A model generated the notes under the pieces. That model searched no databases. It was not told where the DNA came from and saw only the letters and a program-made list of their open reading frames with translations. This document shows, in pieces, positions 25,873 through 35,090 of a stretch of 64,000 nucleotides of DNA. Origin of the DNA: Pseudoflavitalea rhizosphaerae (GTDB taxonomy: Bacteria; Bacteroidota; Bacteroidia; Chitinophagales; Chitinophagaceae); the NCBI RefSeq assembly GCF_003991355.1, contig NZ_RCSU01000003.1, positions 62,001-126,000 on the forward strand, written 5' to 3'. The position numbers and the translations under genes were made by a program. Numbering within the stretch: the first letter of the stretch is position 1; each line of letters opens with the position of its first letter.

Positions 25873-28800
25873 ATGTGTAGACTGCTTATGGCGCTTGCCT
25901 TCCTTATCTCCTGCCGGTCCTTTGCCCAGAACACCATCGGTTTCCCGGATATTCTTAATTATACCAAACAGGAATACCAGGGAGGCGGGCAGAACTGGGA
26001 CGCCACCACGGACCAACGGGGGATCATGTACTTCGCCAATACAGAAGGATTACTGGCTTTCGACGGCCATTACTGGAAAGTATATCCCATCCCCAATAAT
26101 ACCAGGCTCAGATCTGTGCTGGCCACTGCAGACGGCCGCATCTATGTGGGTGCGCAGGACGAGTTCGGCTATTTCTATCCCGGCGCCAATGGCATACTTC
26201 AATACCATTCCTTCAAACCGATGCTGCCTCCCAGCATGAAACAAATGGCTGATGTATGGGATATCGAAGAATATGATAATGCCATCTGGTTCAGAACTAA
26301 CAATATGTTGTTTGAGCTCAGGAACAATAGTTTCAAAACCCATGCAGCCCCGGCGGAATGGCGTAAGATGTACAAAACTGAAAAAGGATTATATGTGCAG
26401 GACTATAATGCCGGACTGATACAATTTGATAATGGAAAATGGAAAACGATTTGCGGGGACAGTGCTCTGAAAAAAATGCTGGTGACCTCGCTGCATATTC
26501 ATCCGGACGGGAGACTGATGATCGCCACGCTGAAAGATGGTCTCTTCCTCATCGATAAAGGTCACCTGATACCCTGGCAAACCGAAGCCGATAGCATCTT
26601 CCATTCTGGCAGGATCTTCTGTTCAATCGTGCTCTCAGACCAGGAACTGGCCGTGGGCACCACATCCAACGGCTGTTTTATCATCAGCCGGCAGAATGGC
26701 CGCATCATCCAACGCTTCAGTATGGAACAGGGCATGCAGAACAATAACGTACTGCAGCTTTTCGCAGACAAGCGAAAGAATATCTGGGTGGCGCTTGACA
26801 ATGGCATCGACCTGATCCGCTACAACACTTTCGTGAAACAGATCTATCCGCATAACAAAGACCAACTCACCAGTTATGCTGCACAGGTATTCCATAATAA
26901 ACTCTATATCGGCACCAGCGATGGCGTATATGCCACCACGTTGGACGGCTCCACGGATTTCAGCGCATCGCGCAGCAGCTTCAGCCTGGTCCCAAATACG
27001 AAGGGACAGGTCTGGAGCTTCACTGTAAGCGATGATCAACTTCTGCTCGGCCACCACGAAGGTGTGTTCCTGATCAGGGAGAACATTACTCAACCACTGA
27101 TCCGCGACCAGGGCATCTGGCTCTACCGGCAATACGCATCCTCCGGTAATACCAAGGATCTCCTGATCGGCGGCTATAGCGGGCTTTACAAAATGATGCA
27201 GACCGGCAGTGAATTTACGCAACCCAAACATATCAACGGGCTGCAGGAGTCCATGCGGTTCATCACCATCGACCGCGATAATACCATCTGGTGCTCGCAT
27301 CCCTACCGCGGCATCTATCGCATCCGGCTTACTGGCGATTCTTTGGAATACGCATTGCTCTCAGCCAAAGATGGCCTGCCCGCCGATTGTGAGAACTACG
27401 TGTTCTTCATTCGCAACCGCGTGGTAGTGGCCACCCAGCACGGATTGTACGAGTTCAATGCAAGCACCAACCGCTTCCAGCAATCAGCCCTGCTCTTCGA
27501 TATCTTTGGAGACATCCCCATTCAGTTCCTGCGGGAAGACGCATATGGCAATATCTGGTTCGTGTCCCAGAAAGTACCCGCCATTGTGGATTTTCACAAG
27601 CCCACCAATTCACAGCCTTACTCCGTGGTGTATTTCCCGGAACTGAAACACAGTATCGTCAATGGCTTTGAATTCATTTACCCATACGATGAAGAGAATG
27701 TATTCTTCGCGGCAGAGAAAGCCCTCTATCATATCAATTACAAAAAATACCTGCGCCTGTCTTCTGTGCCCAGCGTTACAATCGGCAGGGTGAAGACCAT
27801 CGGAAAGAACGACAGTCTCATCTTCGGCGGCTATTTCACCGGTAAGGACGGTCCGGCCAATCAACAGAGCAAGGACCAGGTCATTGGACTGCCCAACAAA
27901 TACAACAATTTTCGTTTTGAATTCGCATCCCCCTCATACGACCAGGGCAGCAATATCGAATACAGTTACCGGCTGAATGGATTCGACAAGGAATGGAGTA
28001 ACTGGGACCCAAAACCGGAAAAGGAATACACCAACCTCCCGCATGGTACTTACACTTTTATTGTGAAGTCAAGAGACAACCTGGGCAATGAATCTGCTCC
28101 GGTTGAATATTCCTTCATTATCTGGCCGGCATGGTACCAGACCTGGATCGCGAAAACAGTATATGCTGTTCTGTTTTTGTTTTTCCTGTATTGGCTTTAC
28201 AAAAGGCAAAAAAGCAAATTCGCCAACCAGCAGATCAAGCACAAGAAAGAACAGGAACATCTGATCTCGCTTCATCAACTGGAACTGGAAAGGAATGAAA
28301 AGGAATTGATGCAGGTGCAAAATGAAAAACTGGAATCAGATGTGATGTTCAAGAACAGGGAGCTGGCTACTGTTACGATGCACCTGGTGGAAAGAGGAAA
28401 AGTATTATCGGAGATCAGGGAGAAACTGGTACAGGCCATTACCAAACACGACCCGCCCCTCAATATCGGTAATTTCAGAAAAGTAATGCGCCTGCTTGAA
28501 GAAGCCGAGAACAAGGATGAGGACTGGGAACATTTTGCCCGGCACTTTGATGAAGTGCACAGCAATTACCTGAACTCCGTGAAGAAACATTTTCCATCGC
28601 TCACAACCACCGACCTGAAATTATGCGCCTATCTGCATATCAATCTTACTTCGAAGGAGATCGCGCAACTGATGGGCATTTCCGTGAGAGGTGTGGAAAC
28701 CAGCCGTTACCGCCTGCGAAGGAAGCTCAATATCCCCGGAGAAACATCACTCAACAGTTTTTTACTGGAGGCAATTGCAGCAGATCAGCACAATAACGGT

Positions 28801-28875
28801 AATGGACATATGAACGCGAATGGAAATGGGAACAGTATGGCAGTAAGGAACGGATCAGAACAGGGGACGTCCTGA
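25873..28875 (+). CDS. Transmembrane regulator: periplasmic propeller, Y_Y_Y domain, LuxR-type HTH
   Basis: A 1000-residue one-piece sensor and regulator. After a signal peptide (MALAFLISCRSFAQ) come two seven-bladed Reg_prop-type propellers (about 40-620, repeats such as GIMYFANTEGLLAFDG and GNIWFV), then a Y_Y_Y domain (about 665-755; YSYRLNGFDKEWSNW). One membrane helix (about 755-778) leads to a coiled coil and a C-terminal LuxR-like helix-turn-helix (DLKLCAYLHINLTSKEIAQL, then GVETSRYRLRRKL). There is no kinase or receiver domain, so the signal must pass directly across the membrane to DNA. It is transcribed away from the GH5 gene, its likely target. The tail is Asn/Gly-rich. Confidence 0.88.
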   Translation: MCRLLMALAFLISCRSFAQNTIGFPDILNYTKQEYQGGGQNWDATTDQRGIMYFANTEGLLAFDGHYWKVYPIPNNTRLRSVLATADGRIYVGAQDEFGYFYPGANGILQYHSFKPMLPPSMKQMADVWDIEEYDNAIWFRTNNMLFELRNNSFKTHAAPAEWRKMYKTEKGLYVQDYNAGLIQFDNGKWKTICGDSALKKMLVTSLHIHPDGRLMIATLKDGLFLIDKGHLIPWQTEADSIFHSGRIFCSIVLSDQELAVGTTSNGCFIISRQNGRIIQRFSMEQGMQNNNVLQLFADKRKNIWVALDNGIDLIRYNTFVKQIYPHNKDQLTSYAAQVFHNKLYIGTSDGVYATTLDGSTDFSASRSSFSLVPNTKGQVWSFTVSDDQLLLGHHEGVFLIRENITQPLIRDQGIWLYRQYASSGNTKDLLIGGYSGLYKMMQTGSEFTQPKHINGLQESMRFITIDRDNTIWCSHPYRGIYRIRLTGDSLEYALLSAKDGLPADCENYVFFIRNRVVVATQHGLYEFNASTNRFQQSALLFDIFGDIPIQFLREDAYGNIWFVSQKVPAIVDFHKPTNSQPYSVVYFPELKHSIVNGFEFIYPYDEENVFFAAEKALYHINYKKYLRLSSVPSVTIGRVKTIGKNDSLIFGGYFTGKDGPANQQSKDQVIGLPNKYNNFRFEFASPSYDQGSNIEYSYRLNGFDKEWSNWDPKPEKEYTNLPHGTYTFIVKSRDNLGNESAPVEYSFIIWPAWYQTWIAKTVYAVLFLFFLYWLYKRQKSKFANQQIKHKKEQEHLISLHQLELERNEKELMQVQNEKLESDVMFKNRELATVTMHLVERGKVLSEIREKLVQAITKHDPPLNIGNFRKVMRLLEEAENKDEDWEHFARHFDEVHSNYLNSVKKHFPSLTTTDLKLCAYLHINLTSKEIAQLMGISVRGVETSRYRLRRKLNIPGETSLNSFLLEAIAADQHNNGNGHMNANGNGNSMAVRNGSEQGTS

Positions 28876-28882
28876 TCCGTTC
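28848..28882. terminator. Hairpin at the convergent gene ends
   Basis: GAACGGATCAG at 28848-28858 pairs perfectly with CTGATCCGTTC at 28872-28882. The stem overlaps the last codons of the upstream gene, and the stop codon lies in the right arm. It is placed between convergent genes, where it could serve both strands; there is no strong T-run on either side. Confidence 0.5.
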
Positions 28883-28890
28883 ACTCAATT

Positions 28891-29274
28891 CTATATTCCT
28901 GATTTGACAGCATAAGTTCCTTTGAATTGAAGAAAAGCCATCAATGCTACCCAGGCAGCAACAGCAATGATCAATATGCTCCCGATGGTTGATATAGTTC
29001 CCGCCAGCAGGAAGACCGCTACAATACTGACCAGTACCCAGAGCAGATCAAGAGTGGTGACCAGCATTACAGCTCTCAGGCTGACAGGTTTCCGGGTGGC
29101 AACAAACACCACAAAGGCAGCAAACAAAACCAGGAAAATACCAACTTCAACAAAATAGACAGTATCGCTGATACCAAAGATACCGGCAGCCATTCCGGGG
29201 AAGAGGGCCAGGAGTAATCCGGTAGCTCCGGAACTGATCGCATTTACCAACAGGGTTGTTTTTAATGGTGACAT
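28891..29274 (-). CDS. Small four-helix membrane protein
   Basis: A 127-residue protein with four predicted membrane helices and short loops; the two conserved-looking features are PGMAAGIFGISD after helix 1 and DLLWVLVS in helix 3. Topology resembles small DoxX- or SPW-like families, but no motif settles it, so the function is unknown. It is transcribed toward the propeller regulator and away from the AraC gene that follows. Confidence 0.75.
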   Translation of the reverse strand: MSPLKTTLLVNAISSGATGLLLALFPGMAAGIFGISDTVYFVEVGIFLVLFAAFVVFVATRKPVSLRAVMLVTTLDLLWVLVSIVAVFLLAGTISTIGSILIIAVAAWVALMAFLQFKGTYAVKSGI

Positions 29275-29407
29275 ATGTTTTAATTTTCAACAAAGCTACT
29301 CCGCCGCATGCGCCATCAGGGAGTCATTACCCGCCAGTATTCTGCCATTTTCCGCCAGGTTGTTCGCAACGGAAGAAAGGCCCGCTATCTTTGAGAAAAA
29401 TAAACAA

Positions 29408-30412
29408 ATGGAAAATTTCCAGAGAAGGTTCATACTGGCGCTGCTGGGCTACGCGGTGCATAAAGGAGTGGATTCGCTAAGGCTCTGCGAACTGTCTGGC
29501 ATCGATCTGAAAGAATTACAGCTGGATGCAGCCATCCGTTACGATGGCGCCACCATCAACAGTCTCTGGAAAAATGCAGCTCATCTCAGCAATGATCCGT
29601 TGTTTGGACTGCATTTTGGTGAATCCATGCAACTGGCCGCTCTCGGCATCATCGGCCAGATCGTACAGACCAGCAATACAGTGGAGGACGCACTCATGAA
29701 TGCAGGCGCCATGACTCCACTGATCACAGAGATCTTCGATATGAAACTCGATCGCGGTAAAACACATTTCACTATTCTATTTTTGTACGATAAATCAAAA
29801 GCTGAAACATGGCCCTTTGCATTCAGGCATATGGCAGATTATCTCTCGGTGATAGTGGTACATGAGATGGATGGATTACTGCTGCAAAAGATCACGCCTG
29901 TTACTGTACAGCTTCCCTACCCGCTCAGCAATCAGCATGAATATGAAAGGATCCTGCGTTGCCCTGTACGGAAAAGCACTGACCTGCTTTCTATTGAACT
30001 GCATAACCGCTATCTGACAGAACCTGTTCTCACGGCCAATTACGCCATTCAGCAACACCTGCTGCAACAGATCAGCGTAGCCCTGAAGGGAACGGAAAAA
30101 GACAGCAGCCTGCATACCCGCATCTATAATTACCTGCTCACTAACAGCTACCTGCAACTGGTGTCACAGGAATCCGTGGCAGCCAATTTTAATATCAGCA
30201 CCAGAAGCCTGCAACGTAAACTAAAAGAGGAAGGGACCACTTACCTGGAAATAGTGGAAGAAGTGAGAAAAACACTGGCCATCAATTACCTCAGCAGCAA
30301 ACAATACCAGGTAAAGGAAGTAGCGCATATTCTTGGATACAACGAACTCAGCGCATTTATCAGGGCTTTCAAACGCTGGACAAACAAAACGCCTTCAGAG
30401 TTCATGACCTGA
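29408..30412 (+). CDS. AraC-family regulator with an AraC_N (arabinose-binding-like) domain
   Basis: A 334-residue regulator. The frame reaches back to 29360, but ATG 29408 (MENFQRRFILALLGYA) starts the first helix of the fold. Residues about 15-200 match the OruR/ArgR-type N-terminal domain (PLFGLHFGESMQLAALGIIGQ), which senses an unknown effector. Residues about 230-330 are the two-helix-turn-helix AraC domain (VAANFNISTRSLQRKLKEEG, then YQVKEVAHILGYNELSAFIRAFKRW). The target is probably nearby, perhaps the divergently transcribed four-helix membrane protein 133 bp away. It converges on the DUF4240 gene with a 5-bp gap. Confidence 0.9.
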   Translation: MENFQRRFILALLGYAVHKGVDSLRLCELSGIDLKELQLDAAIRYDGATINSLWKNAAHLSNDPLFGLHFGESMQLAALGIIGQIVQTSNTVEDALMNAGAMTPLITEIFDMKLDRGKTHFTILFLYDKSKAETWPFAFRHMADYLSVIVVHEMDGLLLQKITPVTVQLPYPLSNQHEYERILRCPVRKSTDLLSIELHNRYLTEPVLTANYAIQQHLLQQISVALKGTEKDSSLHTRIYNYLLTNSYLQLVSQESVAANFNISTRSLQRKLKEEGTTYLEIVEEVRKTLAINYLSSKQYQVKEVAHILGYNELSAFIRAFKRWTNKTPSEFMT

Positions 30413-30417
30413 TATTT

Positions 30418-31014
30418 CTAAACAGCTCCCATCCTCGCTGCAAACAATGCAGGACAGATCGCTTTCATACTTTCCGGATTATCTTCTTCCCAATTGAAGT
30501 TGATGGGCGCATATCCTTCAGAAGCATCGCGAAGCCTGTCTTCGATATGAGAATAGATAGACTTCCCTGTCTTCCTTTCAAAAGCATACACGCCTACATA
30601 ACCGAAGCCTTCGAACTCACATTCGTACTCATCCGGGTCTTCATTGGCGAACTCCAGCAATCTGTCTGGTTTTTCCAGCACGGTAAAGAAGGCTTCTTTG
30701 CCCCTTGAGATCAACCAACACCTGAAGTATTCAAAACCATCGTCGGAGCAGCCGCCATTATTGATGTATGCAGCGCACCAGAGCTCAGACAAATAAGACC
30801 TCACCATCAAAGACCCGGTTCGAAGATGGAATCCGATGATATCCTGCGGATTCATCACTTTTAAACGGTTGACCAGGTATTCTTCCTGTTCTTCCTGACC
30901 ATCAGTTTCCCTGAGTGAATCCTGGATGAGCTGCCAGTAAACCTGTTCATCCATCATTTGTCCTGACTTTTCCAATGCCTCGAGATTCATAAATTCAAAT
31001 TGTAGTTGTATCAT
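30418..31014 (-). CDS. DUF4240-domain protein
   Basis: A 198-residue soluble, acidic protein. Its start MMDEQVYWQLIQDSL and the stretches WCAAYINNGGCSDDGFEYFRCWLISRGKEAF and YECEFEGFGYVGVYAFE are the pattern of DUF4240, a family of unknown function that is common in Bacteroidota and actinobacteria. An upstream Met (MIQLQFEFMNLEALEKSGQ) is used in the coordinates; an internal start at MMDEQ is possible. There is no signal peptide. Confidence 0.82.
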   Translation of the reverse strand: MIQLQFEFMNLEALEKSGQMMDEQVYWQLIQDSLRETDGQEEQEEYLVNRLKVMNPQDIIGFHLRTGSLMVRSYLSELWCAAYINNGGCSDDGFEYFRCWLISRGKEAFFTVLEKPDRLLEFANEDPDEYECEFEGFGYVGVYAFERKTGKSIYSHIEDRLRDASEGYAPINFNWEEDNPESMKAICPALFAARMGAV

Positions 31015-31087
31015 TTATTTAGGGCAGGCAAAAATAGTCAGGCAAATGATACAATGCAATAGCTCCGGAACACTGATGTACAGTTTT

Positions 31088-31552
31088 CTATTTCTTTTCA
31101 GGCTCTTTATACGTCACCAGGTCAATACCGATACCATTTGGATCTTCGATAGCAAAATGGCGGTCGCCCCAGGGCTCATCACGCAGCTCAATCCTGATCT
31201 TCACTCCTTTCTTTTTGATTTCTTCGTATAGCTTGTCTACATCGGGCACTTCGATAGTGAGATACATGCCCTGTCCCTGGAAAGGTTTATGAAAAAGCGG
31301 TTGTTGGGAAGGGTGATTGGGCAGCAGGAAACTGAGACTGGCCTGCCCGCCCGGTGAATTGAGCAGCAGATAGAACTCATTCTCAAAAACCAGTTCAAAG
31401 CCCAGTGTTTTGATGTAGAAATTTTTGCTTTCCGCCAGTTTTTTAGTTACGATACCGGCATTCATTTTCATTTCGGGTTTAACGGGAGCTGTTTGCGCTA
31501 TCAAATTCGCAGAAACAAATAAGATGCTGAGGATGCTGATTATCTTTTTCAT
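31088..31552 (-). CDS. Exported VOC-family (glyoxalase-like) protein
   Basis: A 154-residue protein. ATG at 31552-31550 begins a signal peptide (MKKIISILSILFVSANLIAQ), followed by a VOC domain (LAESKNFYIKTLGFELVFENEFYLLL; then YLTIEVPDVDKLYEEIKKKG; GDRHFAIEDPNGIGIDLV). Export of a VOC protein is uncommon. The same frame is open further upstream and reads without a stop from the tail of the broken hydrolase gene, so a longer automatic gene call here would be a chimera. Confidence 0.82.
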   Translation of the reverse strand: MKKIISILSILFVSANLIAQTAPVKPEMKMNAGIVTKKLAESKNFYIKTLGFELVFENEFYLLLNSPGGQASLSFLLPNHPSQQPLFHKPFQGQGMYLTIEVPDVDKLYEEIKKKGVKIRIELRDEPWGDRHFAIEDPNGIGIDLVTYKEPEKK

Positions 31553-31624
31553 ATTTCTATTTTTTGATATTGTAAAATTCAGCATTCTCCCATCCGCAGG
31601 ATTGTAAAAAACGGACAAAAAAAC

Positions 31625-32423
31625 TGCCGGCAAATAGCTGCCGGCAGCCTGACGAAGCGCTACCTGCATTGAAGGCACTTGCGCCAGGAGATTGAGCAGG
31701 CCGTAATCGTGGATCTGACCCTATACCCTCAGCAAAGTGGTGGGCACACCTGCTTCATCCAGTTTTCTGGCGTATGCTTCGCCCTCATCGCGGAGCACAT
31801 CGTTTTCAGCTGTCTGTACAATGGCGGGGGGTAATCCTTTCAATTGCTCCAGGCTGGCCTGTAACGGTGATGCGTAAATCTCATTCCTGTTCTCTTCCGG
31901 GGTATAGGCATCCCAGAACCATTTCATCATATTGCGGGTCAGGAACCTGCCTTCCGCATATTGACGATAAGAATCGGTATCGAAATTGGCGTCAGTCACG
32001 GGCCAGAACAATACCTGCAATTTCAGTTCAGGTCCTTTTTTGTTTTTGGCCATCAGGGCAATGGCTGCTGTCATGTTTCCGCCAACGCTGTTTCCAACTA
32101 CCGCCAGCCTGCTTCCATCGATATCGATCTCATTGCCATTGGCAGCAGTCCATTTGAGCGCTGCATAGACCTCGTTGATAGCGGTAGGATATTTTGCTTC
32201 GGGAGAACGGCTGTACTCAACAAATACAGCGGCTACGCCGGAATACACTACCAGGTCTCTCACAAAACGTTTGTGAGTTGGGAAATCACCCAGCACCCAA
32301 CCACCGCATTTCCTCCATCGGTTTACCGTTGCCACTGTTGAGGGCTTTCAGAAAATTCCTTACATTTTTTTCGATTGCAGGATCAGTAGCTGCATCTATA
32401 GACTGAAAAGTTTTGTTTGACAT
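31625..32423 (-). pseudogene. Broken alpha/beta hydrolase (HSL/acetyl-esterase type)
   Basis: The reading starts at 32423 with an intact N-terminus (MSNKTFQSIDAATDPAIEKN) and runs to PMEEM near 32310. There it joins, in another frame, to GGWVLGDFPTHKRF, the oxyanion-hole region; a piece that in relatives spans about 50-60 residues, including the start of the HGGGW motif, is missing. The catalytic part VVGNSVGGNM (nucleophile Ser) and VQTAENDVLRDEGEAY follow. A TAG stop at 31723-31721 then interrupts the same frame, after which the typical tail continues (IHDYGLLNLLAQVPSMQVAL) and has lost its own stop. Two independent lesions show that the gene is dead. Confidence 0.85.
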
Positions 32424-32513
32424 AAAAAAAGTATTTTGAAATTGTTTAAGTAAATAGAATACGATGACTGTGAACAAATCTGCTTATTATTTGCTGCCGT
32501 TAATTTGGGTTTG

Positions 32514-33314
32514 TTATGCGTGTTGCTGGAACCAGTCATAGATATAATCTGCCTGCATTCTCCAGCTGGGCAGCCCTACCACGAAGTGATTGACGCCTTC
32601 AAATTCTTTGTAGTCGACAACAGAACCATTCTCTTTTTTGTAGGCTTTGTAGTTCCTGCGGTTCAGGTGAGCAGGAATGATATGGTCCTTGCTACCGGCA
32701 ATGATCAGTAATGGCGGGTGAGGTTTTTTAAAGTCTACTTTTGCAGCTTTTGATAAACCGCCACGGGCAACAGTTTTAGATTCGGGAATGGTATTTTCTT
32801 CCCAGGCTTTTTTCTGTTCTTCAAGTGTCATGCCGTTCACGAATGCATACTGCCAGTCTTTAAGACTCATCAGGTAGGTCTTTTTGGTAGAAGTGAAGAG
32901 ACCTAATGATTTCCATCCTGCTTTCAGGAATGAGAACTCGTATGGGAAAACGCCCAATGGAGGTACGGGATGCAGTACTGCTGCTGCGGCAACGATACCA
33001 CGGTTCACGAGGATCTGTGTGATCAGTCCACCAAGCGAGTGACCGATAGCGATAGGTTTTTCAGGAAGGCTTTTGGCAACATTGGCGTAGTGATCGATCA
33101 CTTCATCCAGAGTGAGGAGACCAAGGTCTGTATCGTTAGGTTGTCTTTTGCGAAGTTCATCAGGAGTACCATCTTTGAAAGGCCATGCAGGAGCTACGGT
33201 TTTAAAGCCTCTGCTTTCAAAATATTCCTGCCAGGGTTTCCATCCGAGATGGGTAACAAAGGCTCCGGTTACGAACAGGATGTGTTTTGATTTGGTGTTG
33301 GTTAACGTTTCCAT
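32514..33314 (-). CDS. Alpha/beta hydrolase
   Basis: A 266-residue cytoplasmic hydrolase. The nucleophile elbow is AIGHSLGGLITQ, the acid lies near IIAGSKDHIIPAH and the base His in EFEGVNHFVVG; the oxyanion region is near VTGAFVTHLGW. The fold and size are those of lipase/esterase-like enzymes; the substrate is unknown. It lies between the broken hydrolase and the DinB-like gene, all on the minus strand, 43 bp from the latter. Confidence 0.88.
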   Translation of the reverse strand: METLTNTKSKHILFVTGAFVTHLGWKPWQEYFESRGFKTVAPAWPFKDGTPDELRKRQPNDTDLGLLTLDEVIDHYANVAKSLPEKPIAIGHSLGGLITQILVNRGIVAAAAVLHPVPPLGVFPYEFSFLKAGWKSLGLFTSTKKTYLMSLKDWQYAFVNGMTLEEQKKAWEENTIPESKTVARGGLSKAAKVDFKKPHPPLLIIAGSKDHIIPAHLNRRNYKAYKKENGSVVDYKEFEGVNHFVVGLPSWRMQADYIYDWFQQHA

Positions 33315-33357
33315 GATCTGGTTGATTTTATGTGTTTGTATTGAGGTTGATGATTGT

Positions 33358-33861
33358 CTATTTTTTCAGGTAGATCAGTTGACCGAGATGATAGGCCAGG
33401 TGAGCCGTACGATTGATCAGCATCCCGATTTTATTGCGGTGCGGCTCATGCAGGAAATCTTCTTCACTAACGGCCTGATGGCGATTCAGCCAATCCTGTG
33501 GCTGCATCACATTGAAATAATCCGTCAGCGTTTCGTTTACTTTTTTCCTGAATTCCCTCAGGTCTGCTGTGGGTGGAAAATCCAGTCCTGCCTTATCGGA
33601 ATTATCGATAAAGATGTGTTGCAGCCAGGGATAAAGTTTGTCTCTCAGACCGAGCAGGGGCAGCATACCATCGCTTACCGCAGTGAGATGGCCCAGCAAC
33701 CAGTTTCCGGTATTCCTTCCGGGGGCAGTTTCAAGCGCCAGGTCTTCATCGCTCAGTTGCTCCAGCAGCGCGTCCAGGCGTTGGTTTTGCAGGTTCCAGT
33801 TGTGCAACACTGTAGTTACCAGGAGAGCTGTGTTATCCGTATTGCCAGGTGTCTGTTTCAT
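33358..33861 (-). CDS. DinB-like family protein
   Basis: A 167-residue four-helix bundle protein. The frame is open upstream to 34065, but ATG at 33861 (MKQTPGNTDNTALLVTTVLH) is the best start because the helices begin there. Family features are NWNLQNQRLDALLEQLSDEDL, NTGNWLLGHLTAVSDGMLPLLG and the final HLAYHLGQLIYL, in which the histidines would bind a metal. Members include thiol-dependent transferases and stress-induced proteins; the reaction here is unknown. It may be co-transcribed with the following hydrolase. Confidence 0.85.
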   Translation of the reverse strand: MKQTPGNTDNTALLVTTVLHNWNLQNQRLDALLEQLSDEDLALETAPGRNTGNWLLGHLTAVSDGMLPLLGLRDKLYPWLQHIFIDNSDKAGLDFPPTADLREFRKKVNETLTDYFNVMQPQDWLNRHQAVSEEDFLHEPHRNKIGMLINRTAHLAYHLGQLIYLKK

Positions 33862-34116
33862 CTTTTTTAGTTTTATCGTTATCACTGATTGACTACACAA
33901 AGATGCTATTACGCAGGCCCCTTTTCCAATGACAAACCACAAGAAAGCAGCTTGACAAAGGTCAATCCTCCCGCTTGACATTTTGGGGAACAAGGGTCGG
34001 CTGCATGCCGGCAGGCAATCATCAGACAATGCGCAAACACGCATCCACATTGGATCTACAAGCAATTATGAGTATAAGTGGCAGGCCGGGATTAACCCGT
34101 CCGTCAAAAGGGAGGA

Positions 34117-34701
34117 TTACTTCGACAAGGCATTTTTACGGATCCGGCTAAGCGTTTCGGGAGAAATGCCCAGGTAAGAGGCTATCATATTTTGAGGAAA
34201 TCGCCGGAAGAATACGGGATGTGATTTGAGCAGTTCCAGGTAACGCTCTTCGGCGGTGAGACTGATAGCTCCATGTATCCTTTTCTGGTTGGCGATCTGG
34301 CCACGTTTGTCCAGCTCCTGCGTCATTTTCCGGAAAGCTGCCGAGTTCTCGTACAGCGTTACGGCATGATCGCGCCGGAGCTGCAGCAGTTCTACATCTT
34401 CCCAGGCTTCGATATTGTACATGGAGGGAGTTTCCAGCTCAAAGCTCTCCCTGTCCATCATCCACCAGCCTTCGATCCCGAAGCGGAGAATATGTTCATT
34501 GCCCTTTGGGTCTACCGTATATTGGCGCATCGCGCCTTTGAGAATGAAGGAAAGATATTTGCACACATCGCCTTCCTGCAGCAGGTATTGCTTTTTCCTG
34601 TATTTCCTGAAAGCAAATACAGCCTCGATGGGCTCAAATTCTTCGTCTGTAAGCGGACAATTGAGATGTTTATTGATATATTCACGAAGGACCTGGTGCA
34701 T
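34117..34701 (-). CDS. Crp/Fnr-family transcription regulator
   Basis: A 194-residue regulator with a cNMP-binding-like roll (about 20-120; QYLLQEGDVCKYLSFILKGAMR) and a C-terminal winged helix with recognition helix IASYLGISPETLSRIRK. E and R in SPETLSR have the Glu and Arg positions of CRP/FNR, and a Ser sits before the Arg, as in FNR. There is no Fe-S cysteine set. Members of this group in Bacteroidota are often next to hydrolases or redox genes they control; the downstream DinB/hydrolase genes are candidates. It is distinct from the receiver-fused regulator at 4410. Confidence 0.88.
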   Translation of the reverse strand: MHQVLREYINKHLNCPLTDEEFEPIEAVFAFRKYRKKQYLLQEGDVCKYLSFILKGAMRQYTVDPKGNEHILRFGIEGWWMMDRESFELETPSMYNIEAWEDVELLQLRRDHAVTLYENSAAFRKMTQELDKRGQIANQKRIHGAISLTAEERYLELLKSHPVFFRRFPQNMIASYLGISPETLSRIRKNALSK

Positions 34702-34796
34702 ATTGGTTCAATAAAGACAATCCAGTAAAAATGGAAAACCAATTTACGGAAATTATTCCATCGAACCAGTAGCTGATTTGAAAGGTAACAGTATGA

Positions 34797-34976
34797 CTAA
34801 CCGAAAATCCCTGCGGGCGACACTTTTTTAGCTTTTATGATTTCCACTATCCCCTCATTGGCAATGATCATCATGCCATGGCGGTCAGCGGAGATCCCTT
34901 CCTGCAATTGATATGTATAACGCGGCACTTGCTTTTCAATAATGGAAGGAAAGAAAAGAAACTGCATATTGGTGCT
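34797..34976 (-). pseudogene. C-terminal remnant of a MutS-like ATPase gene
   Basis: Read on the minus strand, the sequence encodes STNMQFLFFPSIIEKQVPRY, then TYQLQEGISADRHGMMIIAN and EGIVEIIKAKK, ending at a TAG at 34799-34797. This matches the last 50 residues of the two intact MutS-like proteins in this window (RFVYMPTVMEGARPRYTYKL, QEGITEDRQGMMIIRNEGIL). Upstream in the same frame a TGA (35009-35007) and loss of similarity show that the ATPase core is gone. The rest of the 389-bp gap holds nothing recognisable; an open frame on the plus strand at 34878-35087 is a shadow. Confidence 0.8.
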
Positions 34977-35090
34977 CCGGCCGCCGCGAACGGCTCCGTT
35001 CTTTTTTCAGGCAAACTATTCTTTCAGGTGCACATAAGCGTTAGTGTTTTGGTTGAGCAATTGTTTGTATGGTTAATACTGACTTAGACC

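Noticed and set aside
33862-34065. Extended N-terminus for the DinB-like protein
   Set aside because: The extra 68 residues have no family counterpart and cross the promoter region; ATG at 33861 gives the normal length.
34878-35087. 69-residue open frame on the plus strand
   Set aside because: It lies over the MutS-like remnant read on the other strand and shows no start signal or domain.
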